DNA of 17,366 nucleotides from an uncultured Eubacteriales bacterium (GCA_900549105.1 URND01000059.1:1-17366); one strand, 5' to 3'. Positions 8,258 through 17,220 are shown, counted from the stretch's first letter. Made by a program: numbers and translations. The notes: generated by a model not told the origin, from the letters alone.

Positions 8258-8887
8258 TTAATAAATAAATGGATTATGTGCTTTTTCATAAGCAATACTT
8301 GTTGTTCCGCCGTGTCCCGGGAAAACATCCGTGTCATCCGGGAGCACAAAAAGCCGGGTCTTAATGGATTCGATTAACTGGCGGCTGCTTCCCGTAGGGA
8401 AATCTGACCGTCCCACAGAGGCTTCAAACAGGGTATCGCCGCTGATAAGAACCCTTTCCTCTTCCATATAAAAACATACGCTTCCAATCGTATGCCCCGG
8501 AGTGGAAATCACTTTCAGCTTCATCCCCGCCAGTTCCAGCACATCGCCGTCAGAAAACAGTTTGTCCGCCTTCATGGACAGATAAGCCCCCATCATTGTG
8601 GAAACGTTAATCTGCGGGTTGGCGAGAACTTCCACCTCATCCTTGCTGGCATAAATCGGAATATTATATTCTTTCTTCACACCGGCCACACCCATAATAT
8701 GGTCAAAATGGCCGTGGGTTAAAAGGATGGCTGTCGGTTTGAGTCCCTCGCTGTTTATCCACTCGATAATCTTCTGCGCCCGGTCCGCCGGGTCGACGAT
8801 TAACACTTCTTTTGTATCTTCATTTATTAAAAAATAGCAGTTTGTCTGAACCGGTCCAAGGACCATCATACGTATTGCAAGATTCAT
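8258..8887 (-). CDS. MBL-fold metallo-hydrolase, glyoxalase II-like
   Basis: A 209-residue single-domain metallo-beta-lactamase fold protein, predicted cytoplasmic. The zinc ligands are all present: T-H-G-H-F-D-H (57-63), H132 in P-G-H-T, D151 in S-G-D-T-L-F, and H192 in P-G-H-G. The short form lacks the C-terminal helical substrate domain of classical glyoxalase II and resembles the YqgX/YcbL type, often annotated as hydroxyacylglutathione hydrolase-like; the real thioester or other substrate is not known. An AGGAGG site (8897-8902) lies nine bases before the ATG, inside the end of rel, and only five bases separate the two genes. Its place between rel and hemZ is a conserved habit of related Clostridia as I recall it, but gives no firm function. 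Confidence 0.88.
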   Translation of the reverse strand: MNLAIRMMVLGPVQTNCYFLINEDTKEVLIVDPADRAQKIIEWINSEGLKPTAILLTHGHFDHIMGVAGVKKEYNIPIYASKDEVEVLANPQINVSTMMGAYLSMKADKLFSDGDVLELAGMKLKVISTPGHTIGSVCFYMEEERVLISGDTLFEASVGRSDFPTGSSRQLIESIKTRLFVLPDDTDVFPGHGGTTSIAYEKAHNPFIY

Positions 8888-8892
8888 GGGAA

Positions 8893-11190
8893 TCAGCCTC
8901 CTGTTGTTCGTTCGATATCATAAACACATTCCAGATTTCTCAGCTTGTCAATGACCTTGTTCAGCTGAGCGACACTGTGAATGTCAAAAGCCGCATTGAT
9001 TGTCGCCGTATTATTTTTGCCGGAGCGGCTGGACATGGCCGTCACATTGATTTCATTTTCGGTAAATACTCTGGCAACCTCGACAAGCACACCGACACGG
9101 TCCTCCACATAAATATTGATATCTGCCTTATATGCTTTTCCGGTCACTTCATCCGGCGCAGCCGACCACTCGGCTTCCAGAATCCGCGCCCGGTCTTCCT
9201 CGGAAATATGAATCATATTTACACAGTCCGTCCGATGAATCGATACGCCGCGGCCCCGGGTAACAAAACCGACAATCTCGTCCCCCGGCACCGGATTACA
9301 GCATTTCGAAAACCGCACGGCCACATCATCCAGTCCTTTGACGATAATGCCGCTCTTGCCCTTTTTCGCATGCCGGTCATCCGCCGGTTTTTTACTGATT
9401 TCAGAAATATTTTTAAGTACCTGGGTGTCTGTGACTTCTTTTTTCTTCTTTTTATTATCTTCCTCAACCAGCTTGTTGACGACCTGGCCTTCCTTTAAGC
9501 CGCCGTGTCCGACCGCCGCCAGTACCGCATCCCAATCCCGGAAACCATATTTGTGAATGACCTTGTCCATATATTCCGGTTTGAGAATCTCACTCAGAAC
9601 AATACTCTTTGTCTTGCAGTATTTATCCAGCTGCTCTTTACCACGGAGAATATTGTCCTCCTTATACTGGTTCTTAAACCACTGATTGATTTTATTCTTT
9701 GCCTGGGTGCTCTTAACGATATTGAGCCAGTCCCGGCTTGGCCCCTTGGAATTCTGGGAGGTGATAACCTCAATACGGTCTCCATTCTGAATCTGATAAT
9801 CAATCGTTACCAGCTTGCCGTTAACCCTGGCCCCGACCATCTTATTGCCGACCGCACTGTGAATACTGTAGGCAAAATCGATTGGCGTCGAACCATTTGG
9901 AAGATTTTTTACATCTCCCGCCGGTGTGAAGCAATAAACACTCTCTGAGAATAAATCCAAATCATTTTTCAGAAGGCTCATAAATTCCTTATTATCGGAC
10001 ATATCCTTCTGCCATTCCAAAATCTGGCGCAGCCATGTCAGCTTGGCCTCTTCATTATTCTCGATATTCTTTCCATTCGGGTCCTCTTTATACTTCCAAT
10101 GAGCCGCAATACCGTATTCCGCCGTTTTATGCATTTCAAAAGTTCTTATCTGAATCTCAAAAGGCTGTCCCGACGGGCCAATCAGCGTAGTATGCAGCGA
10201 CTGATACATATTCGGCTTCGGCATGGCGATATAATCTTTAAAGCGCCCCGGAATCGGTTTATACATCTCATGAATCAGGCCGAGAGCCGCATAGCAGTCC
10301 TTCACTGAATCCACAATAATACGCACCGCGAATAAATCATAAATCTGGTCCAGCGTCTTATCCTGATTGACCATCTTGCGGTAAATGCTGAAGAAATGTT
10401 TGACGCGGCCGCTGACTTCCGCCTTGATGCCGCCGTTTATCATATGCTGGCTGACTTCATCCACAATGTCACGGACAAAGGCTTCCCGCTCGCTCTTTTT
10501 TGAGGCGATATTTTTCGCCAGATTATAATAGACATCCGGCTCCAGATATCTGAGGGCCAGATCATCCAGCTCAATCTTAATCTTTGAAATGCCGAGACGC
10601 TGCGCAATCGGCGCATAGATATCCATCGTCTCTCTGGCTTTTTCCTTCTGCTTCTCCGGCTTCATATATTTCAGAGTCCGCATATTATGCAGACGGTCCG
10701 CCAGTTTAATAAGAATGACCCGGATATCCTTCGCCATAGCCAAAAACATCTTTCGAAGATTTTCCGCCTGGACTTCCACTTTATCCGAAGAATAGGACAA
10801 CTGTCCCAGTTTGGTAACTCCGTCGACAATCAGGGCAACCTCAGAGCCAAATTCGGCTTCAATATCTTCCCGGGTCATTACCGTATCTTCCACCACATCG
10901 TGGAGAAGTCCGCCGACAATCGTCTCCTTATCCAGCTCCAGATCAGCCAGAATCATGGCCACGCAGATTGGATGAATGATATATGGTTCCCCCGACTTTC
11001 GTACCTGCCCGTTATGCGCATTGAAGGCAATCTGATAAGCTTTTTTTATCTGGGTCACATCCGCTGATGGATGGTATTTCTTTACTTTTTCAATGAGTTC
11101 ATCATAGAGAATCTCCGGGGGGATAAAATCTTTTTTCTCGGACTTGTCCCGGTCATCCTCAATAATATCCACATCAATGACTTTGTCCAT
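8893..11190 (-). CDS. relA: Bifunctional (p)ppGpp synthetase/hydrolase, Rel/SpoT family
   Basis: The 765-residue stringent-response enzyme makes (p)ppGpp from ATP and GTP/GDP when uncharged tRNA stalls ribosomes, and also degrades it. The HD hydrolase domain (about 45-200) keeps H73, H97-D98, E101-D102 and D165 in K-L-A-D-R-L-H-N. The synthetase domain (about 255-365) carries R-V-K (262-264), Y-D-L-F-A-V-R (284-290) and R-F-K-D (316-319); this R-x-K-D form marks bifunctional Rel enzymes, not the E-x-D-D synthetase-only RelA. A TGS domain (about 414-475), a zinc-finger-like K-C-C-N-P-V-P-G-D (629-637) and a C-terminal ACT domain (about 688-765) complete the usual order. A lysine run (580-584) lies in the linker. 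The ribosome site overlaps the apt stop codon. The symbol follows Firmicutes usage; 'rel' is equally apt. Confidence 0.96.
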   Translation of the reverse strand: MDKVIDVDIIEDDRDKSEKKDFIPPEILYDELIEKVKKYHPSADVTQIKKAYQIAFNAHNGQVRKSGEPYIIHPICVAMILADLELDKETIVGGLLHDVVEDTVMTREDIEAEFGSEVALIVDGVTKLGQLSYSSDKVEVQAENLRKMFLAMAKDIRVILIKLADRLHNMRTLKYMKPEKQKEKARETMDIYAPIAQRLGISKIKIELDDLALRYLEPDVYYNLAKNIASKKSEREAFVRDIVDEVSQHMINGGIKAEVSGRVKHFFSIYRKMVNQDKTLDQIYDLFAVRIIVDSVKDCYAALGLIHEMYKPIPGRFKDYIAMPKPNMYQSLHTTLIGPSGQPFEIQIRTFEMHKTAEYGIAAHWKYKEDPNGKNIENNEEAKLTWLRQILEWQKDMSDNKEFMSLLKNDLDLFSESVYCFTPAGDVKNLPNGSTPIDFAYSIHSAVGNKMVGARVNGKLVTIDYQIQNGDRIEVITSQNSKGPSRDWLNIVKSTQAKNKINQWFKNQYKEDNILRGKEQLDKYCKTKSIVLSEILKPEYMDKVIHKYGFRDWDAVLAAVGHGGLKEGQVVNKLVEEDNKKKKKEVTDTQVLKNISEISKKPADDRHAKKGKSGIIVKGLDDVAVRFSKCCNPVPGDEIVGFVTRGRGVSIHRTDCVNMIHISEEDRARILEAEWSAAPDEVTGKAYKADINIYVEDRVGVLVEVARVFTENEINVTAMSSRSGKNNTATINAAFDIHSVAQLNKVIDKLRNLECVYDIERTTGG

Positions 11191-11194
11191 CGAA

Positions 11195-11200
11195 TCCCCT
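11195..11200 (-). promoter_or_regulatory. rel ribosome binding site overlapping the apt stop
   Basis: The minus strand reads TAGGGGA: an AGGGGA Shine-Dalgarno shares bases with the apt TAG stop (11199-11201), four to five bases before the rel ATG. As at gltB-gltD, this links translation of the two genes. Confidence 0.6.
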
Positions 11201-11723
11201 ACTTTCCTTCATATACAATGACAGAATCCACGTCATACCCCTCAAGCTTTGACCGCCCGTTCAGCCCGGCCAGCTCCATAAGGAACAGATTTTTCACAAC
11301 AATACCGCCAAGGCTTTCCACCAGTTCAATCATAGCCTTGGAAGTCCCGCCCGTTGCAATCAGATCATCAATAAGAACAACTTTCTGTCCCGGCAAAATG
11401 GCGTCTTTATGAATTTCTATTTCCGCTGTTCCATATTCCAGTTCATAGGAAGCCGACACTGTTTCCCGCGGCAGCTTTCCCTTTTTGCGTATAAGTACGA
11501 AGGGCTTATGCAGATTATAGGCCAACGGCATTCCAAAGATAAACCCTCTGGATTCCGAACCGGCAATCACATCAAACTCCAGACCTTCCAATCTTTCCAT
11601 TAATGAATCGATAGACAATTTTAGTCCATCGGCATCCTGCAAAATACTCGTCACATCTCTGAAAATAATTCCCGGTTCCGGGAAATCTGGTATACTCACT
11701 ACATAATCCTCTAATTTCTTCAT
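11199..11723 (-). CDS. apt: Adenine phosphoribosyltransferase
   Basis: Makes AMP from adenine and PRPP in purine salvage (EC 2.4.2.7), in the cytoplasm. The PRPP-binding loop is V-V-L-I-D-D-L-I-A-T-G-G-T (115-127). Other family marks are I-P-D-F-P-x-P-G-I-x-F-R-D (11-23), E-S-R-G-F (57-61) and the flexible-loop segment K-G-K-L-P-R-E-T (81-88). I chose the ATG at 11721-11723, giving 174 residues beginning M-K-K-L-E-D-Y, because a good GAGAGGGAG site lies six bases upstream and the protein then begins as relatives do. A longer reading from a TTG at 11757-11759 would add 12 residues and has no convincing ribosome site. It lies 71 bases after recJ and eight before rel. Salvage of purines feeds the GTP/ATP pools that Rel consumes. 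Confidence 0.95.
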   Translation of the reverse strand: MKKLEDYVVSIPDFPEPGIIFRDVTSILQDADGLKLSIDSLMERLEGLEFDVIAGSESRGFIFGMPLAYNLHKPFVLIRKKGKLPRETVSASYELEYGTAEIEIHKDAILPGQKVVLIDDLIATGGTSKAMIELVESLGGIVVKNLFLMELAGLNGRSKLEGYDVDSVIVYEGK

Positions 11724-11729
11724 ACTTTT

Positions 11730-11738
11730 CTCCCTCTC
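11730..11738 (-). promoter_or_regulatory. apt ribosome binding site that decides the start
   Basis: GAGAGGGAG on the minus strand lies six bases before the ATG at 11723. It supports this start over the upstream TTG at 11759. Confidence 0.65.
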
Positions 11739-11761
11739 TTCTGGAATAATCGATACCAATC

Positions 11762-11791
11762 ATTTTACCACAGGTTACTCTAAAAAAACAA
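11762..11791 (-). promoter_or_regulatory. Possible internal promoter before apt
   Basis: On the minus strand TTGTTT (86-91 of the 117xx block, i.e. 11786-11791) is followed after 18 bases by TAAAAT (11762-11767), with TG one base upstream of the -10 box (extended -10). A start near 11755 would give a leader of about 30 bases. The -35 box is weak, so this is a tentative call for separate expression of apt-rel. Confidence 0.35.
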
Positions 11792-11794
11792 CAT

Positions 11795-13537
11795 TTAACG
11801 GGGAATTCTCTGGAAATTCTGTATAACAATCTGCAAAGTCCGCCGTCCCCCGTATTCATTTAAGGATGGATAATAGGTAAAGGCCAAATCTACCGGGTTG
11901 GAAAGTCCCGCATACATACGGTTTTTCCCATCCTTCCCATAGGCCTTTTCCACACAGGCGTCAAAGGCCTCAATATCTTCATAATACAGGGCGTCCATGC
12001 TCACGCCGCTGTCATTGCGGACCCGCATTTTAAGGACATTTTTGTTTTTGCCGATGATAGATGCCCGAAGCACGCTCAAATGTTTTTCAGCAAACACCGG
12101 TTTTCTGTTGCCCTTGCCGAAGGGTTCCAGCAAATCCAGTTCCTGAATAAAGCCTTCGCTGATATACCCCAAAGGCATCGGCACATCAATATGTATCACA
12201 GGGATAAAATCTTCCTCCGACAAAGTGCAGCTCTGATTTAACCGTTCTCTCAGCACCGGAAGATTTTCTTTTTTAAAACTCATGCCGGCAGCCATGGCGT
12301 GGCCCCCGAAACGCAGAAATAAATCTCTGCAGGCGCTTAATTCTTCAAACATGTTGTAAGCCTCAATCGAGCGCCCGGAAGCCTTGATGACCCCGTCACT
12401 CTCAGTTCCCACAATCGCCGGACGGTGATATTTTTCCTTCAGCCTTCCCGCGATAATCCCTGCCAGACTTTCGTGGCAGTTCTCCAGGCACAGAACAATG
12501 ATTTTGTCTTTATGGAGCCCTTCCCGTTCCACCTGGGCCGCCGCCCTCTCAGCGCCAAGAAGGGTCATCTCCTTGCGGCTCTGATTCAATTCAACCAGCT
12601 CCGCCGCCATTTTCTCCGCCTCCTGCCAGTCCTCGGTCTGCAGCAGCCGAATCGCCATATCCGCCGAGTCCAAGCGGCCGGCCGCATTAAAGCATGGCCC
12701 GATTTTAAATCCCACATCATGGGCCGAAATGTGACGGCTGTTTAAACCGCTGTGGCGGATAACCGCCTGAAGCCCCGGATGATTTATCTTTGCCAGGGCA
12801 TGAAGCCCGTATTTAACAATAATCCGGTTTTCATCCACCAAATCCATCACGTCCGCCACCGTCGCTATGGCCGCAAAGGGAAGCAGCTCATAAAACTCCT
12901 GCTTTGGCACGCCATAAGCCTCATAGAGCAATTCGATAAACTTCCATGCCACTCCGGCGCCGCAGAGGCCCTTAAAGGGATATTCACAGTCTTCCCGTTT
13001 CGGGTCAATCACCGCATCCGCCGGAGGAAGCTGAAGAACTTCATGGTGATCCGTGATGATCACATTCAGCCCCAGACTCTTTGCTGCTTCCACAGCTTCT
13101 GCCGCCGCAATGCCGTTATCGCAGGTCAAAATACATCCGGCGCCCTTCCCATAAGCCTCCCGCACAATCCGGGTATTTAAACCATAGCCCTCCTGTATCC
13201 GGTCCGGGGCCACGACATAAGCCCTTCCGCCAACACGCCGGATACCGCGCCAGAGGATATATCCCGAAAAAACGCCGTCCACATCAAAATCGCTGGCAAT
13301 GCAGATCAGCTCTCCGCCGTCAATCGCCCGCCGGATACAGGCCAGCCCCAAATCCATATCCTTCATCTTTTCCGGTCGATGAAGTGAATCTAAATTTCCA
13401 TATAAAAACCGTTCGAATTCCTCATCGGTTTTTAACCCCCGGTTCACCATGATCCGGGCCAGCACCGGGCTGATGGAAAAGGTTTCCGACAAACGGTTAA
13501 AGTCTGCTTTTTTTGCAGCAACCATCCATTTTTCCAT
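11795..13537 (-). CDS. recJ: Single-stranded-DNA exonuclease RecJ
   Basis: A 580-residue DHH-family 5'-3' single-strand exonuclease for recombination and mismatch or base-excision repair; the length matches E. coli RecJ (577). Metal-site motifs: D-F-D-V-D-G (83-88), C-D-N-G (139-142), D-H-H (163-165) and D229 in V-A-D-V. N-A-A-G-R-L-D (284-290) follows. The DHHA1 domain ends in G-G-H-A-M-A-A-G (411-418), and the C-terminal nucleic-acid-binding domain has L-E-P-F-G-x-G-N (470-477). The motif usually written W-H-x-G-V-x-G-I is C-H-E-S-L-A-G-I here (354-361), an unusual version. The GGAGG site is four bases before the ATG. The gene sits between secDF and apt as in other Firmicutes. It could be a divergent RecJ paralog with another RecJ elsewhere; the exonuclease family call itself is firm. 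Confidence 0.9.
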   Translation of the reverse strand: MEKWMVAAKKADFNRLSETFSISPVLARIMVNRGLKTDEEFERFLYGNLDSLHRPEKMKDMDLGLACIRRAIDGGELICIASDFDVDGVFSGYILWRGIRRVGGRAYVVAPDRIQEGYGLNTRIVREAYGKGAGCILTCDNGIAAAEAVEAAKSLGLNVIITDHHEVLQLPPADAVIDPKREDCEYPFKGLCGAGVAWKFIELLYEAYGVPKQEFYELLPFAAIATVADVMDLVDENRIIVKYGLHALAKINHPGLQAVIRHSGLNSRHISAHDVGFKIGPCFNAAGRLDSADMAIRLLQTEDWQEAEKMAAELVELNQSRKEMTLLGAERAAAQVEREGLHKDKIIVLCLENCHESLAGIIAGRLKEKYHRPAIVGTESDGVIKASGRSIEAYNMFEELSACRDLFLRFGGHAMAAGMSFKKENLPVLRERLNQSCTLSEEDFIPVIHIDVPMPLGYISEGFIQELDLLEPFGKGNRKPVFAEKHLSVLRASIIGKNKNVLKMRVRNDSGVSMDALYYEDIEAFDACVEKAYGKDGKNRMYAGLSNPVDLAFTYYPSLNEYGGRRTLQIVIQNFQRIPR

Positions 13538-13606
13538 AATTCCTCCGAAAATGCAGAAACTCCACAGGAAAATTACTTCTCCGGCAGAGTCTCTGTCTTA
13601 TATTAC

Positions 13607-15838
13607 TTAATTCTTCTTGCCAATTTTTTTCATCAAATACCAGAGTGTACCCGTAATAAAGATGGATGACCATGCTCCGGCGATGATACCGGCCATCAGC
13701 GGCATGGCAAATTCACGAATCGATGCAACGCCCAAAATGTACAGAACAAACACGCTGATGAAGGTTGTCAGCGAAGTGTTAATGCTTCTTGACAATGTCT
13801 GAGTGATACTGGAATTGACAATATCCTCCAGAGGCGCCCTGTACATAATCTGCCGATTCTCTCGAATACGGTCAAAAATGACAATCGTCGCATTAATGGA
13901 ATAACCGACAATCGTCAACATGCATGCGATAAAGGTATTGCCCACCGGAATACGAACCAGCGCATACACTGTCAGCACGCAAAGTATGTCATGCAGCAGG
14001 GCAAGCACCGCGCTTGCTCCGAATTTAATATCCTTAAAGCGGAACCAGATATAAATAAGCATGCAGATGCCGGCAATCACAACAGCAATGACAGCGTCTT
14101 TCTGCATTTCATCGCTGACAACCGCACTGATACTCTGCTCTTCAATGGCTCTTTCATCCACACCGTATTTTTCAACAAAAGTGTCTTTCAATGCCGCCCG
14201 GGTTTCCTTATCCAGTACCTGGGTTTTCACAACAATATCATTGGAGCCCTGAACATTCTGAAGCTGCACATCGCCGGTGCCGATAGTTTCGGTAATCGAC
14301 TTTAACAGTTCTGCGCCCTTTTCCCCGGTGATATCGATATTTTCATTAAACGGCACAGTCATGGATGTACCGCCGGTGAAATCCAGGCTGTAATTCATTG
14401 CGCCTTTACCCTTTGAACTGTTCAATCCCATGCCGACAAAGCCCGCAATAATGACCGCCGCGGAAATAATATAAAAGATTTTTGCCTTCTGCACAAACTG
14501 AAATGGCTTCTTTTCTTTCTGTTTTCCGTAATATTTTTCACTGGTAAAGCCCAGGCCATAAAGTCTGTTGACAATAAAATGGGTTATCACGAGGGCTGTA
14601 AACATGGAGAGGACGATACCTAATGCCAGTGTAATGGAAAAGCCCTTAATTGTCCCTGAGCCTTTAATATAAAGGACAGCCGCCGCAATCAATGTTGTGA
14701 TATTACCATCCAGGATGGCAGAGCGGGCCTTTTTAAAACCTGTCTGAATCCCATTTCGCACATTCTGGCCTGCGGCAATTTCCTCCCGGATACGGGCGAA
14801 AATAATGACGTTGGCGTCTACCGCCATACCGATGGACAAAATGATACCCGCAATACCCGGCAGAGTTAAGGTCACATCCAGTCCGTTTAAGAGACAGAGC
14901 ATCGCCGCCACATAAAGCAGTAACGCAAGACCGGCTGCAACGCCCGGAATCATATACATAACAATCATAAAGACAATGATAATTGCCAAACCGATGGCTC
15001 CGGCCTTTAAGCTGGTCGCAAGGGCTTCTTCACCCAGTTTTGCCCCAACCACATTGGAACGGATTTCATTCAGATTCAGCTTCAAAGCGCCCAAGCGAAT
15101 GTAGGTTGCCAGAGAGTTGGCCGACTCATAAGTGAAACTGCCTTCAATAACCGCCTGTCCGTTTTCAATGGTTGTATTTACCTTCGGATAGCTGATAACT
15201 TCGTTATCATAAATAATATAAATCGGTTTTCCGATATTCCGTGCAGTGGCCTCTTTAAACTTTTCCGTGCCCTCTGTATTCATCGTCAGCTCAACCACAT
15301 ACTGGGCATTGCCGTAGCTGTCCTTCTGGGTCATAACCTGGGCGTCGATAAGGTCATTGCCGTCCATAACCAGGTTAAATGTGGAATTTTCCGACAAGCC
15401 GGCCGCTTCCGCCGCCTTCTTTGCCTCTGCCTTTTCTTCATCAGACATATCCGCCGCTGAAGCATCCGTCACTTCATAAAACTGAACCGTTCCCGGATTA
15501 CCAAGCTCCTCCAGAATCTTTTCCGCATCATAAACGCCCGGAATCTCCACATTAATCCGGTTCGTACCTTCCTGATAAACCTCTGCTTCCGTGCTGTAAC
15601 TTTCCACACGTTTCTGAAGCTTATAAACGGTATCATTCATATCCTCTGTCGAAGGATTTTCTTCAGCAGCCTCATAAGTAATGCTGACACCGCCGGCCAA
15701 ATCCAGGCCAAGCTTAATATTTTTGGCGCTTCCCTGGCCGCTCTCATCCACGCCCTTCCAGGATACAAAACCGCAGGCGGCAATGATAATCAGAATAAGA
15801 ATCAGGCCGATCAGATTCTTTCCTTTATTGTTCTTCAT
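13607..15838 (-). CDS. secDF: Protein translocase subunit SecDF (fused SecD and SecF)
   Basis: A 743-residue membrane protein that uses the proton gradient to help SecYEG pull proteins across the membrane. SecD half: a first membrane helix (about 8-27), G-L-D-L-A-G-G (44-50), a large outside domain (P1), then five helices (about 276-425) with G-M-A-V-D-A-N-V-I-I-F (337-347) containing the conserved D340. SecF half: a helix at about 452-471, L-D-F-T-G-G-T-S-M (485-493), an outside domain, then helices from about 581 with D617 and F-D-R-I-R-E (655-660). This gives twelve predicted helices. The two halves join without a stop near residue 435-450, the fused form known from Bacillus and many Lachnospiraceae. 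Its ATG overlaps the end of scfB by 14 bases, with AAGGAGAG seven bases upstream inside scfB, so the two are translationally linked. Confidence 0.96.
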   Translation of the reverse strand: MKNNKGKNLIGLILILIIIAACGFVSWKGVDESGQGSAKNIKLGLDLAGGVSITYEAAEENPSTEDMNDTVYKLQKRVESYSTEAEVYQEGTNRINVEIPGVYDAEKILEELGNPGTVQFYEVTDASAADMSDEEKAEAKKAAEAAGLSENSTFNLVMDGNDLIDAQVMTQKDSYGNAQYVVELTMNTEGTEKFKEATARNIGKPIYIIYDNEVISYPKVNTTIENGQAVIEGSFTYESANSLATYIRLGALKLNLNEIRSNVVGAKLGEEALATSLKAGAIGLAIIIVFMIVMYMIPGVAAGLALLLYVAAMLCLLNGLDVTLTLPGIAGIILSIGMAVDANVIIFARIREEIAAGQNVRNGIQTGFKKARSAILDGNITTLIAAAVLYIKGSGTIKGFSITLALGIVLSMFTALVITHFIVNRLYGLGFTSEKYYGKQKEKKPFQFVQKAKIFYIISAAVIIAGFVGMGLNSSKGKGAMNYSLDFTGGTSMTVPFNENIDITGEKGAELLKSITETIGTGDVQLQNVQGSNDIVVKTQVLDKETRAALKDTFVEKYGVDERAIEEQSISAVVSDEMQKDAVIAVVIAGICMLIYIWFRFKDIKFGASAVLALLHDILCVLTVYALVRIPVGNTFIACMLTIVGYSINATIVIFDRIRENRQIMYRAPLEDIVNSSITQTLSRSINTSLTTFISVFVLYILGVASIREFAMPLMAGIIAGAWSSIFITGTLWYLMKKIGKKN

Positions 15839-17198
15839 TTTTCAACTCTCCTTCTCTGGCTGCCTTCAGCATAATGGCACATTCCACACGCTTGCGCATC
15901 ATCTCACAGCCAATATCATATGTATCTGTAATTTTACCCGTAAAATTATAAGCATTTGCAGCACAGCCGCCGCTGCAATAAAATTTTGCGAAACACTCCT
16001 GACATTTTTCCCGGGCATAAACATTGCAGCACTTAAACTCTTCCTGAATATCCGTGCGCACAATACCGTCGTCCACATTGCCCATCAGAAATTCTTCCTG
16101 GCCGACAAACTGGTGGCACGGATAAAAATCTCCCCATGGAGTGACTGCCAGATACTCTGTCCCCGAGCCGCAGCCGGAAAGACGTTTTGCAACGCACGGG
16201 CCTCCGGAAAGGTCAATCATAAAATGGAAGAAATTAAAGCCGCGGCCTTCTTTTTCCCGCTTTAACATTTCCTGTGCCAGGCGGTCATATTCCTCCATAA
16301 TCTTCGGCAGATCCGAAGCTTTAATCGCATAATCCTCACTCTCCGGCGCCACTACCGGCTCCACAGAAATCTGTTTAAACCCTTCATCCGCCAGATTCAG
16401 CACATCCGCGGCAAAATCCGTATTATAGTGGGTAAAAGTTCCCCGGACATAATAATTTGTCTGATTCCGGCTCTCGGCCATCTCCTTGAATTTCGGAATG
16501 ATATAATCATAGCTTCCCTGGCCGCCGCGGAACGGACGCATAAAATCATGAACCTCTTTTCGCCCATCCACACTTAAAACCACATTCGCCATCTCTTTAT
16601 TGGCAAATTCCTGAACCTCTTTATTTAAAAGCACGCCATTGGTTGTCAGCGTAAACCGGAATTTCTTATCATGCAGCTTCTCCTGCTCACGGCCATAGGC
16701 CACCAGCTGTTTGACCACATCAAAATTCATTAACGGCTCTCCGCCAAAAAAATCCACTTCCAGATTTCTCCGGGAACCTGAATTGGCAATAAGAAAATCC
16801 AGCGCCTTTTTTCCTACTTCAAAACTCATCAGCGCCCGGCGCCCATGATATTCGCCCTCTTCAGCAAAACAATATTTGCAGGCCAGATTACAGTCATGGG
16901 CAATATGAAGACATAAAGCTTTGACGACTGTCGGCCGCTTCTTAAAATCAAAAATATAATCCTTATAAATATCCTCGGTAAAAAGGCACTCGGCTTTGAC
17001 AAGCTCTTCGATTTCCGAATAAGCCTCCCGAATATCCTCCGGGGAATAAGCCTCTGAAAGCTTTTCTACGATTTCTTCCTTTGAATTCGTCTCATATAAA
17101 GCGATAATATCGTATACCAGGTCATCCACCACATGAACTGACCCGCTGTTTACATCAAGAATAATATTGTAACCATTATTTTTATATTGATGAACCAC
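15825..17198 (-). CDS. scfB: SCIFF peptide maturase, radical SAM/SPASM thioether-forming enzyme
   Basis: This 457-residue enzyme installs a thioether crosslink in the SCIFF peptide encoded just upstream. An N-terminal peptide-recognition-like region (about 1-90) precedes the radical SAM barrel, whose cluster ligands are C103, C107 and C110 in C-N-L-A-C-K-Y-C. F-F-G-G-E-P (150-155) is the SAM contact. The C-terminal SPASM region supplies auxiliary-cluster cysteines, with candidates C335, C343, C361, C390/C391, C399, C402, C408, C412 and C431; the C-x2-C-x5-C-x3-C series at 399-412 is typical. I take the GTG start at 17196-17198 because AAGGAG (17206-17211) lies seven bases upstream. Characterised relatives are CteB and Tte1186. 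It overlaps secDF by 14 bases, suggesting that peptide modification and membrane export are connected. Confidence 0.94.
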   Translation of the reverse strand: MVHQYKNNGYNIILDVNSGSVHVVDDLVYDIIALYETNSKEEIVEKLSEAYSPEDIREAYSEIEELVKAECLFTEDIYKDYIFDFKKRPTVVKALCLHIAHDCNLACKYCFAEEGEYHGRRALMSFEVGKKALDFLIANSGSRRNLEVDFFGGEPLMNFDVVKQLVAYGREQEKLHDKKFRFTLTTNGVLLNKEVQEFANKEMANVVLSVDGRKEVHDFMRPFRGGQGSYDYIIPKFKEMAESRNQTNYYVRGTFTHYNTDFAADVLNLADEGFKQISVEPVVAPESEDYAIKASDLPKIMEEYDRLAQEMLKREKEGRGFNFFHFMIDLSGGPCVAKRLSGCGSGTEYLAVTPWGDFYPCHQFVGQEEFLMGNVDDGIVRTDIQEEFKCCNVYAREKCQECFAKFYCSGGCAANAYNFTGKITDTYDIGCEMMRKRVECAIMLKAAREGELKNEEQ

Positions 17199-17205
17199 GT
17201 TAATG

Positions 17206-17211
17206 CTCCTT
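17206..17211 (-). promoter_or_regulatory. scfB ribosome binding site (supports GTG start)
   Basis: AAGGAG on the minus strand, seven bases before the GTG at 17198. It is the only strong Shine-Dalgarno near the start of the frame and decides the GTG start. Confidence 0.7.
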
Positions 17212-17220
17212 ACATTTAAT

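Noticed and set aside
11724..11759. A 12-residue longer Apt starting at TTG 11759
   Set aside because: It has no ribosome site, and the ATG at 11723 has a good one and gives the N-terminus expected for the family.
13538..13606. Gap between recJ and secDF, checked for promoter or terminator
   Set aside because: Only a CAGAG/CTCTG five-base arm pair and the recJ ribosome site are present. There is no T-run and no -35/-10 pair, so I treat the genes as co-transcribed.
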